From Zygnema circumcarinatum (taxonomy: Eukaryota; Streptophyta; Zygnematophyceae; Zygnematales; Zygnemataceae): DNA of 30,000 nucleotides. How positions within the stretch are numbered: the stretch's first letter is position 1; each line of letters starts with the position of its first letter. The notes below the pieces were generated by a model. That model ran no database searches. It was given only the letters and a program-made list of their open reading frames with translations, and had not been told where the DNA came from. The stretch covers positions 202,992 through 232,991 of the forward strand of contig CM074817.1 in assembly GCA_037447605.1 (NCBI GenBank). The letters are read 5' to 3'. A program made the translations under genes and the position numbers. This document shows, piece after piece, positions 22,101 to 30,000 of the stretch.

Positions 22101-22729
22101 CGGAAAACGCGGTGCAAACCGGCTGCGATGAGAAACCTAAATGCAGTGAAACTTGCAAAAAGACTTAAAAGAATCTTGCGCGAGAAATTCCCTCCCTTAC
22201 GCCTCCAAATCCTTTGATTCCCAAAGCCCCAGGTGAGAGCGATGGCGAAGGAGTGGGGGGGCCCGGGAGGGAGGGAGGGAGGAGGGAGGGAGGGAGAGAG
22301 AGAGGGAGGGAGGAAGGGAGGCAGAGAGGGAGAGAGAGAGGGAGGGACGGAGGGAGGGAGGGAGGCAGAGAGGGAGAGAGAGGGAAGGAGGGACGGAGGC
22401 AGAGAGGGAGAGAGAGGGAGAGGGAGAGGGAGGGAAAAAGAGAGCGAGAGAGAGAGCCCACATGCCAGATGCCGCGCCCAGGCCTCTCGCCGTGCCAGCT
22501 GCACCACCTCCGCGATGAAGACGAGGGCGCTGAGGAGGAGGATGGCCACCACCCAGCGGTGGAAGGAGCGCAGCAGGGAGGGCGACACGTGGCGCTGTGA
22601 GAGGCTCCGGCTGGGCATGTTCCCACGTGCGAAGCCCCCCCCCCCCGCGTCCTGCCCCGCCCCCCTCCGCCCTCTCTGGAGCGCCATATCCTTGAGCGCC
22701 CCAAGGGGGGCTGGAAACCCTAAATTCAT
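19179..22729 (-). CDS. DUF616 (TOD1/MUCI70-type) Golgi type II membrane protein, putative glycosyltransferase
   Basis: Minus-strand exons are 22729-22462, 21901-21758, 21486-21340, 21113-20896, 20628-20449, 20313-20155, 19894-19618 and 19432-19179, giving 548 aa with every junction in frame. Residues about 59-77 (WVVAILLLSALVFIAEVV) form one membrane anchor after a basic N-terminus, as in Golgi type II proteins. The DUF616 domain begins around MEVHCGFGGG in exon 5 and continues through SCQVVVATCTFGG, KMVGLWRIIVV, RRNGKIPK-MLSHRLF, FSIWVDAKLQ, VIVREHTPLTNLFMCLWFNE and SARDQLSF near the C-terminus. Arabidopsis MUCI70 is a putative glycosyltransferase for mucilage polysaccharide; TOD1 has been reported as a ceramidase, so activity is unproven. 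The exon 3 donor (ATTG|GTCTCT) is weak. A start at M38 is also possible. Confidence 0.9.
21922..21966. repeat. Short 9-bp tandem repeat in DUF616 intron 1
   Basis: Five near-identical copies of ATTAAGCCC/ATTAAACCC lie about 20 bp upstream (in gene direction) of the intron 1 acceptor at 21902-21903. It is a local minisatellite with no known function. Confidence 0.85.
22255..22455. repeat. GGGAGG/TCCC tract in DUF616 intron 1
   Basis: About 200 bp of purine-only sequence on the plus strand, which is pyrimidine on the gene's sense strand. It starts immediately after the exon 1 donor (22461-22460) and fills the first part of the 560-bp intron. Long SLSLSL and GRERE frames across it are artefacts. 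Confidence 0.95.
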
Positions 22730-23389
22730 GGAACGGGCAGGCAGTTGGGAAATCCGTTCGCAGATTCGAGACGTAACGGCTTTGAACGGTATGCGATGGC
22801 GACGGTTAACGGCATTTGGAGCATGGAGAGGGTACTGGTTCCATGGAAACAGGGGCTGTTGGAAATTTGGTTAAACTGCACTGAGGCACGGAAAACGGAA
22901 ATTAGCAAAAAAGTCGAATTTTCCTGTACACGGTTCAACTTTCTCCAACCACTTCAACGTTATGCTGACGTATTTCAGCAGCACTTGATGACGTCATATT
23001 TCATGCTTGCGGCTGGTTTGTTGTTTCTGGAGATGGAGGAGGTTGGATGAAACCTCGTCGAAATTCGGGTCTCGCCTTCGTACCCGAATAAAAAAATGGG
23101 GTATGCTAACCATAAAACCAAATAAAGCTCGACACGTGGCACTCATAACCGTGCTAACCTCCGGGCAGCCCAAACGTTTTTCGGGCAGCCTCAAACCCTC
23201 TCCCATCCGCCTCTTCCAGCCAGTTCGCACGTGCGAACGGTTAGCAATTGAAAAACTTCGGTTTGGAGGTTGCGAACCTCTCCGCCTCAGTTTGCAACTC
23301 CGGCGGTTGAATCAGTTCAAGAAGAAAATTGAACTCGGGGTTTCAGAATCAACTGTTGTAAGGAAAAATTGAAAAAGTATATTTTGGAA
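22730..23389. promoter_or_regulatory. DUF616-proximal half of a divergent intergenic region
   Basis: The AAACCCTAAAT telo-box motif at 22715-22725 lies just inside the DUF616 start. A G-box ACACGTGGC is at 23132-23140. A perfect 16-bp palindrome GTTCGCACGTGCGAAC (23223-23238) has CACGTG at its centre. Such motifs bind bZIP/bHLH factors in plants. No gene frame with recognisable similarity is present. Confidence 0.45.
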
Positions 23390-23532
23390 TTTATTATGTA
23401 CACATTTTTTTTGGCTAGATACACACCTTTTTGGTTAAATATAGCCCTGGAAACCCTACAAACCCTAAATCGCTAAACCCTAAATCTGACTGGCGAAGTG
23501 TGTATCTTGCCAAGAAGGTGTGTAAATAGCAT
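23390..23532. repeat. Inverted repeat enclosing telomere-like motifs
   Basis: The arms (about 23390-23430 and 23493-23532) share TGTGTATCT-GCCAA and GTGTGTA blocks in opposite orientation over nearly 40 bp with some mismatches. The loop carries AAACCCTACAAACCCTAAAT and CTAAACCCTAAAT, that is, plant telomere-type repeats in degenerate form. It could be a small foldback element; no clear target duplication was found. Confidence 0.65.
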
Positions 23533-23586
23533 CCCAGTATACTATTTCAAAACAAGTACTCTGCATCCTCCTATTACCATGCATTA

Positions 23587-23784
23587 GGGGGAGTCAGACC
23601 TTGACCATCGCTTACGAAATTCCTGAATTCCTTATACTAAAGTCAAAGTTTCGTGTACGAATTCTGGGTCGGGATCCGCGGCTCCGCCATACCCAGCCGT
23701 AACGAAATGCGTACCTAGCCAATGCTTAATTCGCCCGACAGGCTTACGAAATTGATTTGGCGATGGTCAAGGTCTGACTCCCCC
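23587..23784. mobile_element. 198-bp Stowaway-like (Tc1/mariner) MITE
   Basis: Perfect 25-bp terminal inverted repeats occupy 23587-23611 (GGGGGAGTCAGACCTTGACC then ATCGC) and 23760-23784. Both ends are flanked by TA (23585-23586 and 23785-23786), the Tc1/mariner target duplication. The interior is non-coding and holds a smaller hairpin (CTGGGT...ACCCAG, about 23664-23696). It lies in the promoter region between two divergent genes. Confidence 0.85.
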
Positions 23785-24299
23785 TATTGAGTCGACAAAT
23801 TCTGTACTAATTCTGCTTTGTGCCTGAGCTTGAAACCTAGAAACGTTTTCACACTTTCCGATTTCAAAATCAGTACGAAATTCCTCGCGTATAATATGTA
23901 AACCATTCCGAAGTACTCCCTTCACGTTCCACCCCACACCGACAAACGCCCAGTGTGAACGCCCCCGTTCCGGCCGCCGCGACTTTGCGACCTGCGGTTT
24001 GCGGCGCCGCTTTCGGAGGGGGCCCCTGCCACGTGGCGTGGCTCCAGCGTGGCGAGAGATCTATCCAATCAAAATCTGTCACGTGTACACTCCCTTTCGA
24101 TTTCACAAGTGCGGGACAACTACGAGTCTCGAAAGCTTCCGGACCGTGTGAACGGTCCGACCGACTTTTGCGGCGGCTGTGCCTCCCCTTCTTTTGCCAC
24201 CCCTTCTGTCTCCACCCCTTCTCTCTCTCTTCTCTCTCGCTCTCTCTCTCTCTCTCATACATAAACGAAAGCTCCCCTTTCTGAAAAAAAGTATTAATT
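23785..24299 (+). promoter_or_regulatory. Promoter and leader of the RETICULATA-related gene
   Basis: It contains a G-box CCACGTGGC (24029-24037), a CCAAT at 24064-24068, a second CACGTG (24080-24085) and an 8-bp stem, 4-base loop hairpin (CGGACCGT/ACGGTCCG, 24140-24159). A TC-rich leader (24218-24258) ends 40 bp before the ATG. G-boxes suit light- or ABA-responsive control, which would fit a plastid protein; this is inference. Confidence 0.45.
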
Positions 24300-25786
24300 A
24301 TGTCAGTCATGGCCGCCTCTTTGCTCTCCCTCTCCGCCCCCTCACACATCGACTCCCTCCATCACGCCTCCTCTCCCGAACGCTCCTCTCTCCCTCCCAC
24401 CACCTTCCTGCCACCCACTCTTTCTCGACCCACGTGGGAACTCAGATCCACAACCCTTCAGCAAACCCCAGTCTTTCCCTCTCACACTCCCTGCTCTTGC
24501 CATCTGTCGCAATTCTCAAACACCTCCTTTCTCTCACTCTCGCCCTCTCCCTCTCACTTCCCTCCCCATGTGACCCTAAGCCATGGCTTCGTTCCCCGCA
24601 GTATCGCCAGCAATGCGGTACAAGTTGGCCTTCCAAATGAGGAGGAGCCTTCTCTTGCAGCAGGAGGGGGAGACGGAGGAGAGGGGCATTCTGGGGCAGG
24701 AGGATCCGGGCGTGGGAGTGGGGGGGGAGGGGAGGGAGCGGGAGAGGGTGGGAGTGAAGGGGAGGAGGGAGACCAGTATGGGCCCATTCTAGATGTAGCG
24801 ATGGTGGGAGAGATTTTGGCTAAGGAGGGCGTTCAGCTGCCTATTGATATGGCCGACTATGCGAAGATCCGAGGCATTCCAGCTGTTCTTTTATCGCGAT
24901 ACATCGCGCTAGAGGTCAGGGCCTACATCCTCCGCATACAATGTATATAAAATTCCTCATTTCTCATGTTACATAGCTGATTGGGATGAATTTCCCCCCA
25001 CTCTCTCTCCCCCTTTCACTCCACCTCTGTCTCAAGCCCTCGCTCTCTCTCTCTCTTTTCTGCCATACTTCGTCGCCTCTCCTCTCTCTCCCCCTCCTTG
25101 TTTTCCTGGTTCCGATAGCAGTTTCAAGATTTCAACTCGTTTAGCACATATTCTTAAGGTTTCAATGAATGAGTTAAAAAATCTAAAGGCGTCCTGCAAA
25201 CGCCTCTGTCAACCAAAACAGAATTAAAGTTCGTTAGTTGCAGGAAATAGCACCAATGCAAAACAGTGCGAGAAAGAGCAATGGAAAGGAAAGGGCATGG
25301 GCAGCGCCAAACTTTCTTAGCTTCAGTTCGGAATGTTTTGATCTTCTGCAAAATTCAAACAACAACATCCTTTTTCTGTTCATACCTAAGAAATTCAGCT
25401 GGTTTTAGTCTGTAACCCGCTTCGGAAGCATTTCCATGTGGGCTTTTGTCGACTGTTTGCCTTATTCTCGCAGTTTCTCATTCGATACTGGACCAATACT
25501 ATAGCCTCTGGTTTGTTAGGGTATTTGACTGCATGACCTCCACTCTGACTAACTAAAAGTAGTACACACCATACTTAAACTTTTCTATCTCTTTGCAATA
25601 TTAGGGTAGCTAATTGTAACTTTTTTATCCTTTTGCAATTTCAGGGTAGTTGGTTAGGGCCTTTTGTCCGGCGTATTGGCCCTTTGCGCGATCGACTATT
25701 GGCAGATCCCTCATTCTTATTCAAAGTCGGTACAGAAGTAAGTGAACCTTTCCTTTCACTGTTCCCTTTCCCCCTTACGTATTCTT

Positions 25787-25826
<40 letters not shown>

Positions 25827-27098
25827 CGTTTTTCCCTCTCACCCTTCTCTCTGTCCCTCTGCTCATGCCCCACTCTTGCTTCCTCTTCTCGCTGCTTTCC
25901 CTATCCTTTCCTCACTTCTCCTTCATCTTCTTTTTCTCCCTCTTCACCCCTCTCTCTCTCTCTCTCTCTATCTCCCTCCCTTTCAATCTCTTCAAGGACC
26001 TACACTGCCCAAAACTTTGACCCAAAAGCTCAAATCCTCCCGAGTTATAAGCGATTACTGGCGATGAAGTTTTCGCTGATTGTTATTTTTTCTCTGCCCT
26101 GGAACCTCGGGCAGGTATTGATCGACTCCGGATGTGCAACATTTGCTGAAATGAAACAACGCGGAGAGGATTTTTGGAAAGAATTTGATTTATATGCTTC
26201 AGATGTGCTCGTAGGGATCGTTCTCGACGTTGCATTGGTCGGCATGCTAGCGCCGGCGGCTAGGTTTGGGGGACACGTGGCAGCTCCTAAGGGGTTGAGA
26301 GCAAAGCTAACACAAGCTTTCCGAGCTCTTCCGAACAGGTACTAATTAAAACCGTGAAGAAAGACTCTTTTTATATATATATTTTTTCAATATTTTTAAT
26401 ATGGCATCTGCAAGTTATCGCTAAGGAGTAATTGTACCGAAAGCTTGCGTAACGATGAGGTCTGGTTTTTGGGTTTTTTTCTGTATTACTGTTTTTAAGC
26501 TGACGTGGCACTGTGTGATTGGTTGCAGTATGTTTGAGGCAGCGCTGCCCGGACAGAAATTCTCCATCGGCCAAAGGGCTGCCACGTGGTTTGTTAAGGT
26601 AAACCTGTTAGGGCTGCTTAGTAATTTTGTTAAAGAAGGGGGGGGGTGGGGGGAAGGGGGGGCTTATGTTTGTTTCTTGGGTTTAAGTATGGGTTTCTGT
26701 AAAAATGTCCAGTTTTTTTCAGGACAATTTTCACCCTTATCTAATAAACTTCGTTTCATACCTGCAGGCCGGACAATATAGTGTTGCAGGCTTCAGTTGT
26801 GGCTTTGTCGGACAGAGCTTAGCGAGCTCCTTGATTCACTTAAAAAGGTGGGTTGGTTGCAATGTTGGCTGTTGTGCTTATCCTTATTTGGAAGATAAAT
26901 ATGATTGAATCAGTGTTACTGAGGGCGGGCTACTGATGGAAGTTGGCTTTCTCTTCGCAGGCGGTTCCGTAAGCCGGAGCATGGCGAGGAAGAGGTTCAA
27001 GTGCCGGCAACCTTCCAAACTGCATTGCTATGGAGTAAGTGGTCATAAGTGTACATAATCACGATAATGATCATCATCATCACGATCATGACCAGCAG

Positions 27099-27189
<91 letters not shown>

Positions 27190-27240
27190 GTCATCATCAT
27201 CATCACCATCACCATCATCACCATCATCATCATGGTGATG

Positions 27241-27278
<38 letters not shown>

Positions 27279-27963
27279 TCATCATCATGGTGATGATCAT
27301 CATCATCACGATCATCACCACCATCATCATGATCATCGCCATCATCATCATGGTGATGATCATCATCATCACGATCATCACCACCATCATCATCATGGTG
27401 ATGATCATCATCATCACGATCATCACCACCATCATCATCATGGTGATGATCATCATCATCACGATCATCGCCACCATCATCAAGATCATCGCCATCATCA
27501 TCATGGTGATGATCATCATCATCATCATCACGATCATCACCACCATCATCATGATCATCATCACCATCATCATCTCCATCATCATCGCCACCATCATCAC
27601 CATCATCATCGCCACCATCATCATCATCATCATCATCATGTTGTGATGAGTGAGGTCCACGAGTGACTTATCCATCTTGACGACTCACCCATTCAACATC
27701 CCGAGTGTCCGAGGCCCGTCCTAGCCCTAACACTTCCGTTGCTCTTGTGGCCATCATCATCATGTTCAGGCGCGTTCATGGCCGTGTCCTCCAACACGCG
27801 CTATCAGGTCATCAACGGCCTCGAGCGCGTCGTGGAGGGCTCCCTCGTGGCGCGGAGAGTCCCCCTCCTCGCGGCCGCCTTCACCGTCGCCGTACGGTTC
27901 GGGAACAACATCTTTGGAGGGATTCAGTTCGTGCAGTGGGCAAAGCTCTCCGGCGTGCAATAG
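24300..27963 (+). CDS. RETICULATA-related (DUF3411) chloroplast envelope protein
   Basis: Exons are 24300-24914, 25645-25737, 26115-26338, 26529-26598, 26768-26847, 26961-27034 and 27770-27963; all junctions are GT-AG and in frame, giving 449 aa. The first about 100 residues are Ser/Pro/Thr-rich and poor in acidic residues, as in a chloroplast transit peptide. A glycine-rich acidic stretch (about 122-158) follows, as in many family members. Conserved blocks include VGEILAKEGVQLP, KIRGIPAVLLSRYIALE, GSWLGPFVRRIGPLRDRLLA, DFWKEFDLYASDVLVG, DVALVGMLAPAARFG, TWFVKAGQYSVAG, SSNTRYQVINGLER and a membrane segment near AAAFTVAVRFGNNIFGGIQF. Arabidopsis RETICULATA (LCD1) and its relatives are plastid envelope membrane proteins affecting leaf mesophyll; the molecular role is unknown. 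Length is close to that of RETICULATA itself. Confidence 0.92.
25789..25980 (+). repeat. TC-rich tract in RETICULATA-related intron 2
   Basis: A (CT)n core at 25789-25820 and further CTCTCT and TTCTCC runs to about 25980 fill the middle of intron 2 (25738-26114). Pyrimidines are on the sense strand. Confidence 0.9.
27068..27647 (+). repeat. ATC/CAT trinucleotide repeat array in RETICULATA-related intron 6
   Basis: About 580 bp of CAT-type triplets occupy most of intron 6 (27035-27769). The first third is nearly pure (27100-27190). From 27231 a higher-order unit appears, marked by CATGGTGATGATCATC at 27231, 27286, 27349, 27394, 27439 and 27502, with spacings of 55, 63, 45, 45 and 63. Open frames of poly-His, Ile, Asp or Met across it are artefacts. 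Confidence 0.96.
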
Positions 27964-28840
27964 GCCGCCAATGGGGGACTCAAGCTACTTCGACAATTGG
28001 CGGACAATTCACTTCTATTGGATGACAATCCTTTACGGCATTCGCCCTTTGCATTAGAACCGAGTGTGAGGGTTCGATCTGTAAGGCCATGTGCCATATA
28101 TTAGAATTTTCTTGTCAAGGTGAATATATCGATGGGGAAGCAGATGAAGCGGAGCTTATGATTCCATTGTAATGGAATGACATTTGGGGGTATAGATCAC
28201 TATTTTTTGATCTTCTGCTTCATCGCAATTTTAATGGAGCTATTTGGATTGGTCACTGCATGTTGTGGGTGGCATCCCCCTTCACAGGAGCGCATGTCCT
28301 TTTTCCTAGCGCAGTTGGTATCACAGAATAGCACATACTATGAAATGTCAACCTCAAAAAAGTTTCAACAAATACAGCTCACAAGGAAAGGACAAGTGCA
28401 CTCGACGGCCACGATCTTCCCGATCCGTGTAACGGATTCCTGACACGTGTCCCGCGCTGTAGTTCGAGTACTGGGGGAAGCTTCCTAGGCCTGAAATTCC
28501 GTCACGTCACGCCATTTTTGTCCCCATCTGCCGTCAAGTCAAAGTCCACATACACCGTCCGATTCATTTTCGCACGCCCAATCGACGGCTCCGAATCGCC
28601 GTTCTTTGCCCCTGCCCAGACATGCGGGCAGCTAATATTAAATATAAAAGTGGCCCTTCAAAAAAAAGTCTATCTGCCCGTAGCCACTTACTTTTCATCG
28701 GACCGTCCAATACCAGATCCAACGGCCAAAATATGCTGCAATTTCGGGCAGAAAAACAATTTCCTCGTCCCGGGTTTTAACAAAAAAAAAACGGCCCTGC
28801 TTAGGTTGGGCCCCTCCCTCCCAGCGGCGCAGGCTCCCGT
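27964..28840. other. Downstream of RETICULATA-related gene, no assignable gene
   Basis: This is 3' flank followed by promoter-like sequence. A short frame at 28177-28443 (88 aa, hydrophobic start) has no recognisable similarity. A TATA-like AATATAAAAG lies at 28641-28650, and GGGCAG words recur near 28625, 28674 and 28746. No supported feature beyond these. Confidence 0.35.
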
Positions 28841-28849
28841 GGGCGATCG

Positions 28850-28924
28850 CACGTGGGAGGGACGGCGGATCTGGCGGCCACGTGGCGGGCAGAGAGAGAG
28901 AGCGCTAGGGGAGCGGCACGTGGC
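28850..28924 (+). promoter_or_regulatory. Cluster of three G-box/ABRE-type motifs
   Basis: CACGTGGG (28850-28857), CCACGTGG (28878-28885) and CACGTGGC (28917-28924) fall within 75 bp. Three ACGTGG cores this close are typical of plant bZIP-regulated promoters (ABA or light response). They sit just upstream of a possible first exon at 28936. Confidence 0.5.
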
Positions 28925-28935
28925 GGGGCGCCCTT

Positions 28936-28983
28936 ATGTCGGGGCTCCCCCGCGGCGCTCCGTTGGCTCAGGAGGCGCAGCAG
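28936..28983 (+). CDS. Possible first exon of an unknown gene
   Basis: An ATG opens 16 codons (MSGLPRGAPLAQEAQQ) ending at CAG|GTGGGT, a good donor. It lies directly after the G-box cluster and directly before a long purine tract. That arrangement resembles the DUF616 gene, whose intron 1 begins with such a tract right after its donor. No downstream exon could be identified inside the window, so this is a suggestion only. Confidence 0.18.
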
Positions 28984-28999
28984 GTGGGTCCAGGGAGGG

Positions 29000-29270
29000 G
29001 AGGGAGAGGGAGAGGGAAAGGGAGAGGGAGAGGGAGAGAGAGAGGAAGGGGAAAAGGGACAGGGACAGGGAGGGGGAGAGGGAGAGGGAGAGGGAGAGGG
29101 AGGGGGAGGGGTAGGGGGAGAGGGAGGGGGAGAGGGAGAGGGAGGGGAGGAGGGAGAGGGGAGAAGGAGAGGGAGAGGAGGGAGGAGGAGGGAGAGTGTG
29201 GGAGAGGAGAACAAGAGAGGGAGAGATGGAGTAGGAAGGTAGAGAGGAGGGAGAGGGGAGGGAGAGGGGG
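29000..29270 (+). repeat. GGGAGA purine tract
   Basis: About 270 bp are almost purely purine on the plus strand, built from GGGAGA, GGGAGG and GAGAGG units. Any long open frame here (RGRGRG, PSPSPS) is compositional. It may lie in the first intron of the putative gene at 28936. Confidence 0.95.
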
Positions 29271-30000
29271 TTTTGAACGGGGTGGACGGGAGTGAGTATG
29301 GAAGGGAGCAGAAGGTATGTTTGAAAAAGAGAGAAAGTTAATGATTGTGGAGGAGCGCCAGGGAGAGGGAGGGAGGGCGAGAGAGCAGGGGCGGGAGGGA
29401 TGTGAGAGAAGGGAAGGGAGGAGAAGAGGAGGTTGAGCGAGGTTGAGGCTGGAGGCTGCACATGGAGGGACTGAGGGAAGGGGATGAAAGGGAGAGAGTC
29501 GCAGGGCGGGATGATGGCTGAGTGGAGAGAATGGGCATGGGCTGTATTATTGCTGCGGAGACCCTCTTAGAAAAATGACAACTGGATGTGATGAGAGTGA
29601 GTCTTGTAAACTGGAGGAGGAGACAGGGAGAGAGTGAGCGAGAGGGGGAGGGAGAACTGGGGGAGCGCCATACAGGGTGTAGGGTAGGGCTAGGACTGGA
29701 ATTAGGTTTAGAGGTCATGGCCAGAGGTAGGGTCAAGATTAGGGCTAAGTTTTTGCTACGGGTAGGTCTACTTTTAGGGTTGGTGCCACGACTATTGGTT
29801 GTTCAAAACTAGGATTAGATACTGGAGTTGAAAGACAGCCTAAATTTCTTGAGTTCCTGAGGGGGTTTTTAAGTTCAGGTGTAATGTGAGCTTGGACTAC
29901 TTGTGCTCCTTTCCCTTAATATTTCAGCATTAGCGAGCATACCCGTTCTTGTTTTAACCGGCTAAAGGTTCAAATGTACCTGTTGTCAATTCGTATTCAG
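29271..30000. other. Unassigned right edge of the window
   Basis: The purine-rich character fades by about 29480. Between 29676 and 29785 the plus strand has scattered degenerate TTAGGG/TTTAGGG words, too irregular for a telomeric array. No gene, RNA or mobile element could be supported. Confidence 0.4.

Noticed and set aside
27043-27675. Long frames encoding poly-His, poly-Ile, poly-Asp or poly-Met
   Set aside because: They are produced by the CAT/ATC repeat in every frame and lie inside intron 6 of the RETICULATA-related gene.
28177-28443. An 88-aa frame with a hydrophobic start as a small membrane protein
   Set aside because: No conserved motif, promoter or similarity supports it, and it lies in AT-rich intergenic DNA.
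29676-29785. Telomere or subtelomere signature (TTTAGGG)
   Set aside because: Only scattered, irregular words, with no tandem array and no chromosome-end context.

Overview
This is a eukaryotic nuclear window. It looks like a green plant or streptophyte alga: the genes have GT-AG introns of roughly 140-800 bp, the Copia elements carry a plant-type initiator-tRNA primer site, and telomere-like AAACCCTAA motifs occur. The genes are also typical of streptophytes: a Raf-like group C kinase, a DUF616 (MUCI70/TOD1-type) Golgi protein and a RETICULATA-related chloroplast protein. The very high load of TC/GGGAGA simple repeats inside introns would suit a charophyte alga such as a zygnematophyte, but that placement is a guess.

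Layout. (1) 1-10483 is a retrotransposon block. A decayed Copia element on + (element A, about 1-6321, cut by the window start) carries a TRIM-like insert at 3160-3621. It abuts, base for base, the reverse transcriptase of a second Copia element on - (element B, 6322-about 10483). This is best read as A nested in B. (2) 10484-12354 is intergenic and holds a 69-bp hAT-type MITE with a perfect 8-bp target duplication. (3) 12355-15548 (+) is a six-exon Raf-like kinase of 439 aa. (4) 15549-16870 is intergenic and contains a 335-bp foldback repeat. (5) 16871-18645 (+) is a three-exon secreted CHRD-domain protein of 358 aa. (6) 22729-19179 (-) is an eight-exon DUF616 type II membrane protein of 548 aa, tail to tail with the CHRD gene. 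(7) 22730-24299 is a divergent promoter region with G-boxes, a telomere-motif hairpin and a 198-bp Stowaway-like MITE. (8) 24300-27963 (+) is a seven-exon RETICULATA-related gene of 449 aa whose last intron is almost entirely an ATC/CAT repeat. (9) 27964-30000 has a G-box cluster, a possible first exon and a long GGGAGA tract, but no gene I can assign.

The four host genes are not an operon or an evident pathway. One sits in signalling, one is probably in the wall or extracellular space, one in Golgi glycan synthesis and one in the plastid envelope. Exon boundaries were placed by hand from GT/AG sites, reading frame and family conservation. All four models close in frame. I found no convincing wholly new system. 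The most notable items are the small, structurally clear mobile elements and the consistent placement of homopurine/homopyrimidine tracts in gene leaders and early introns.
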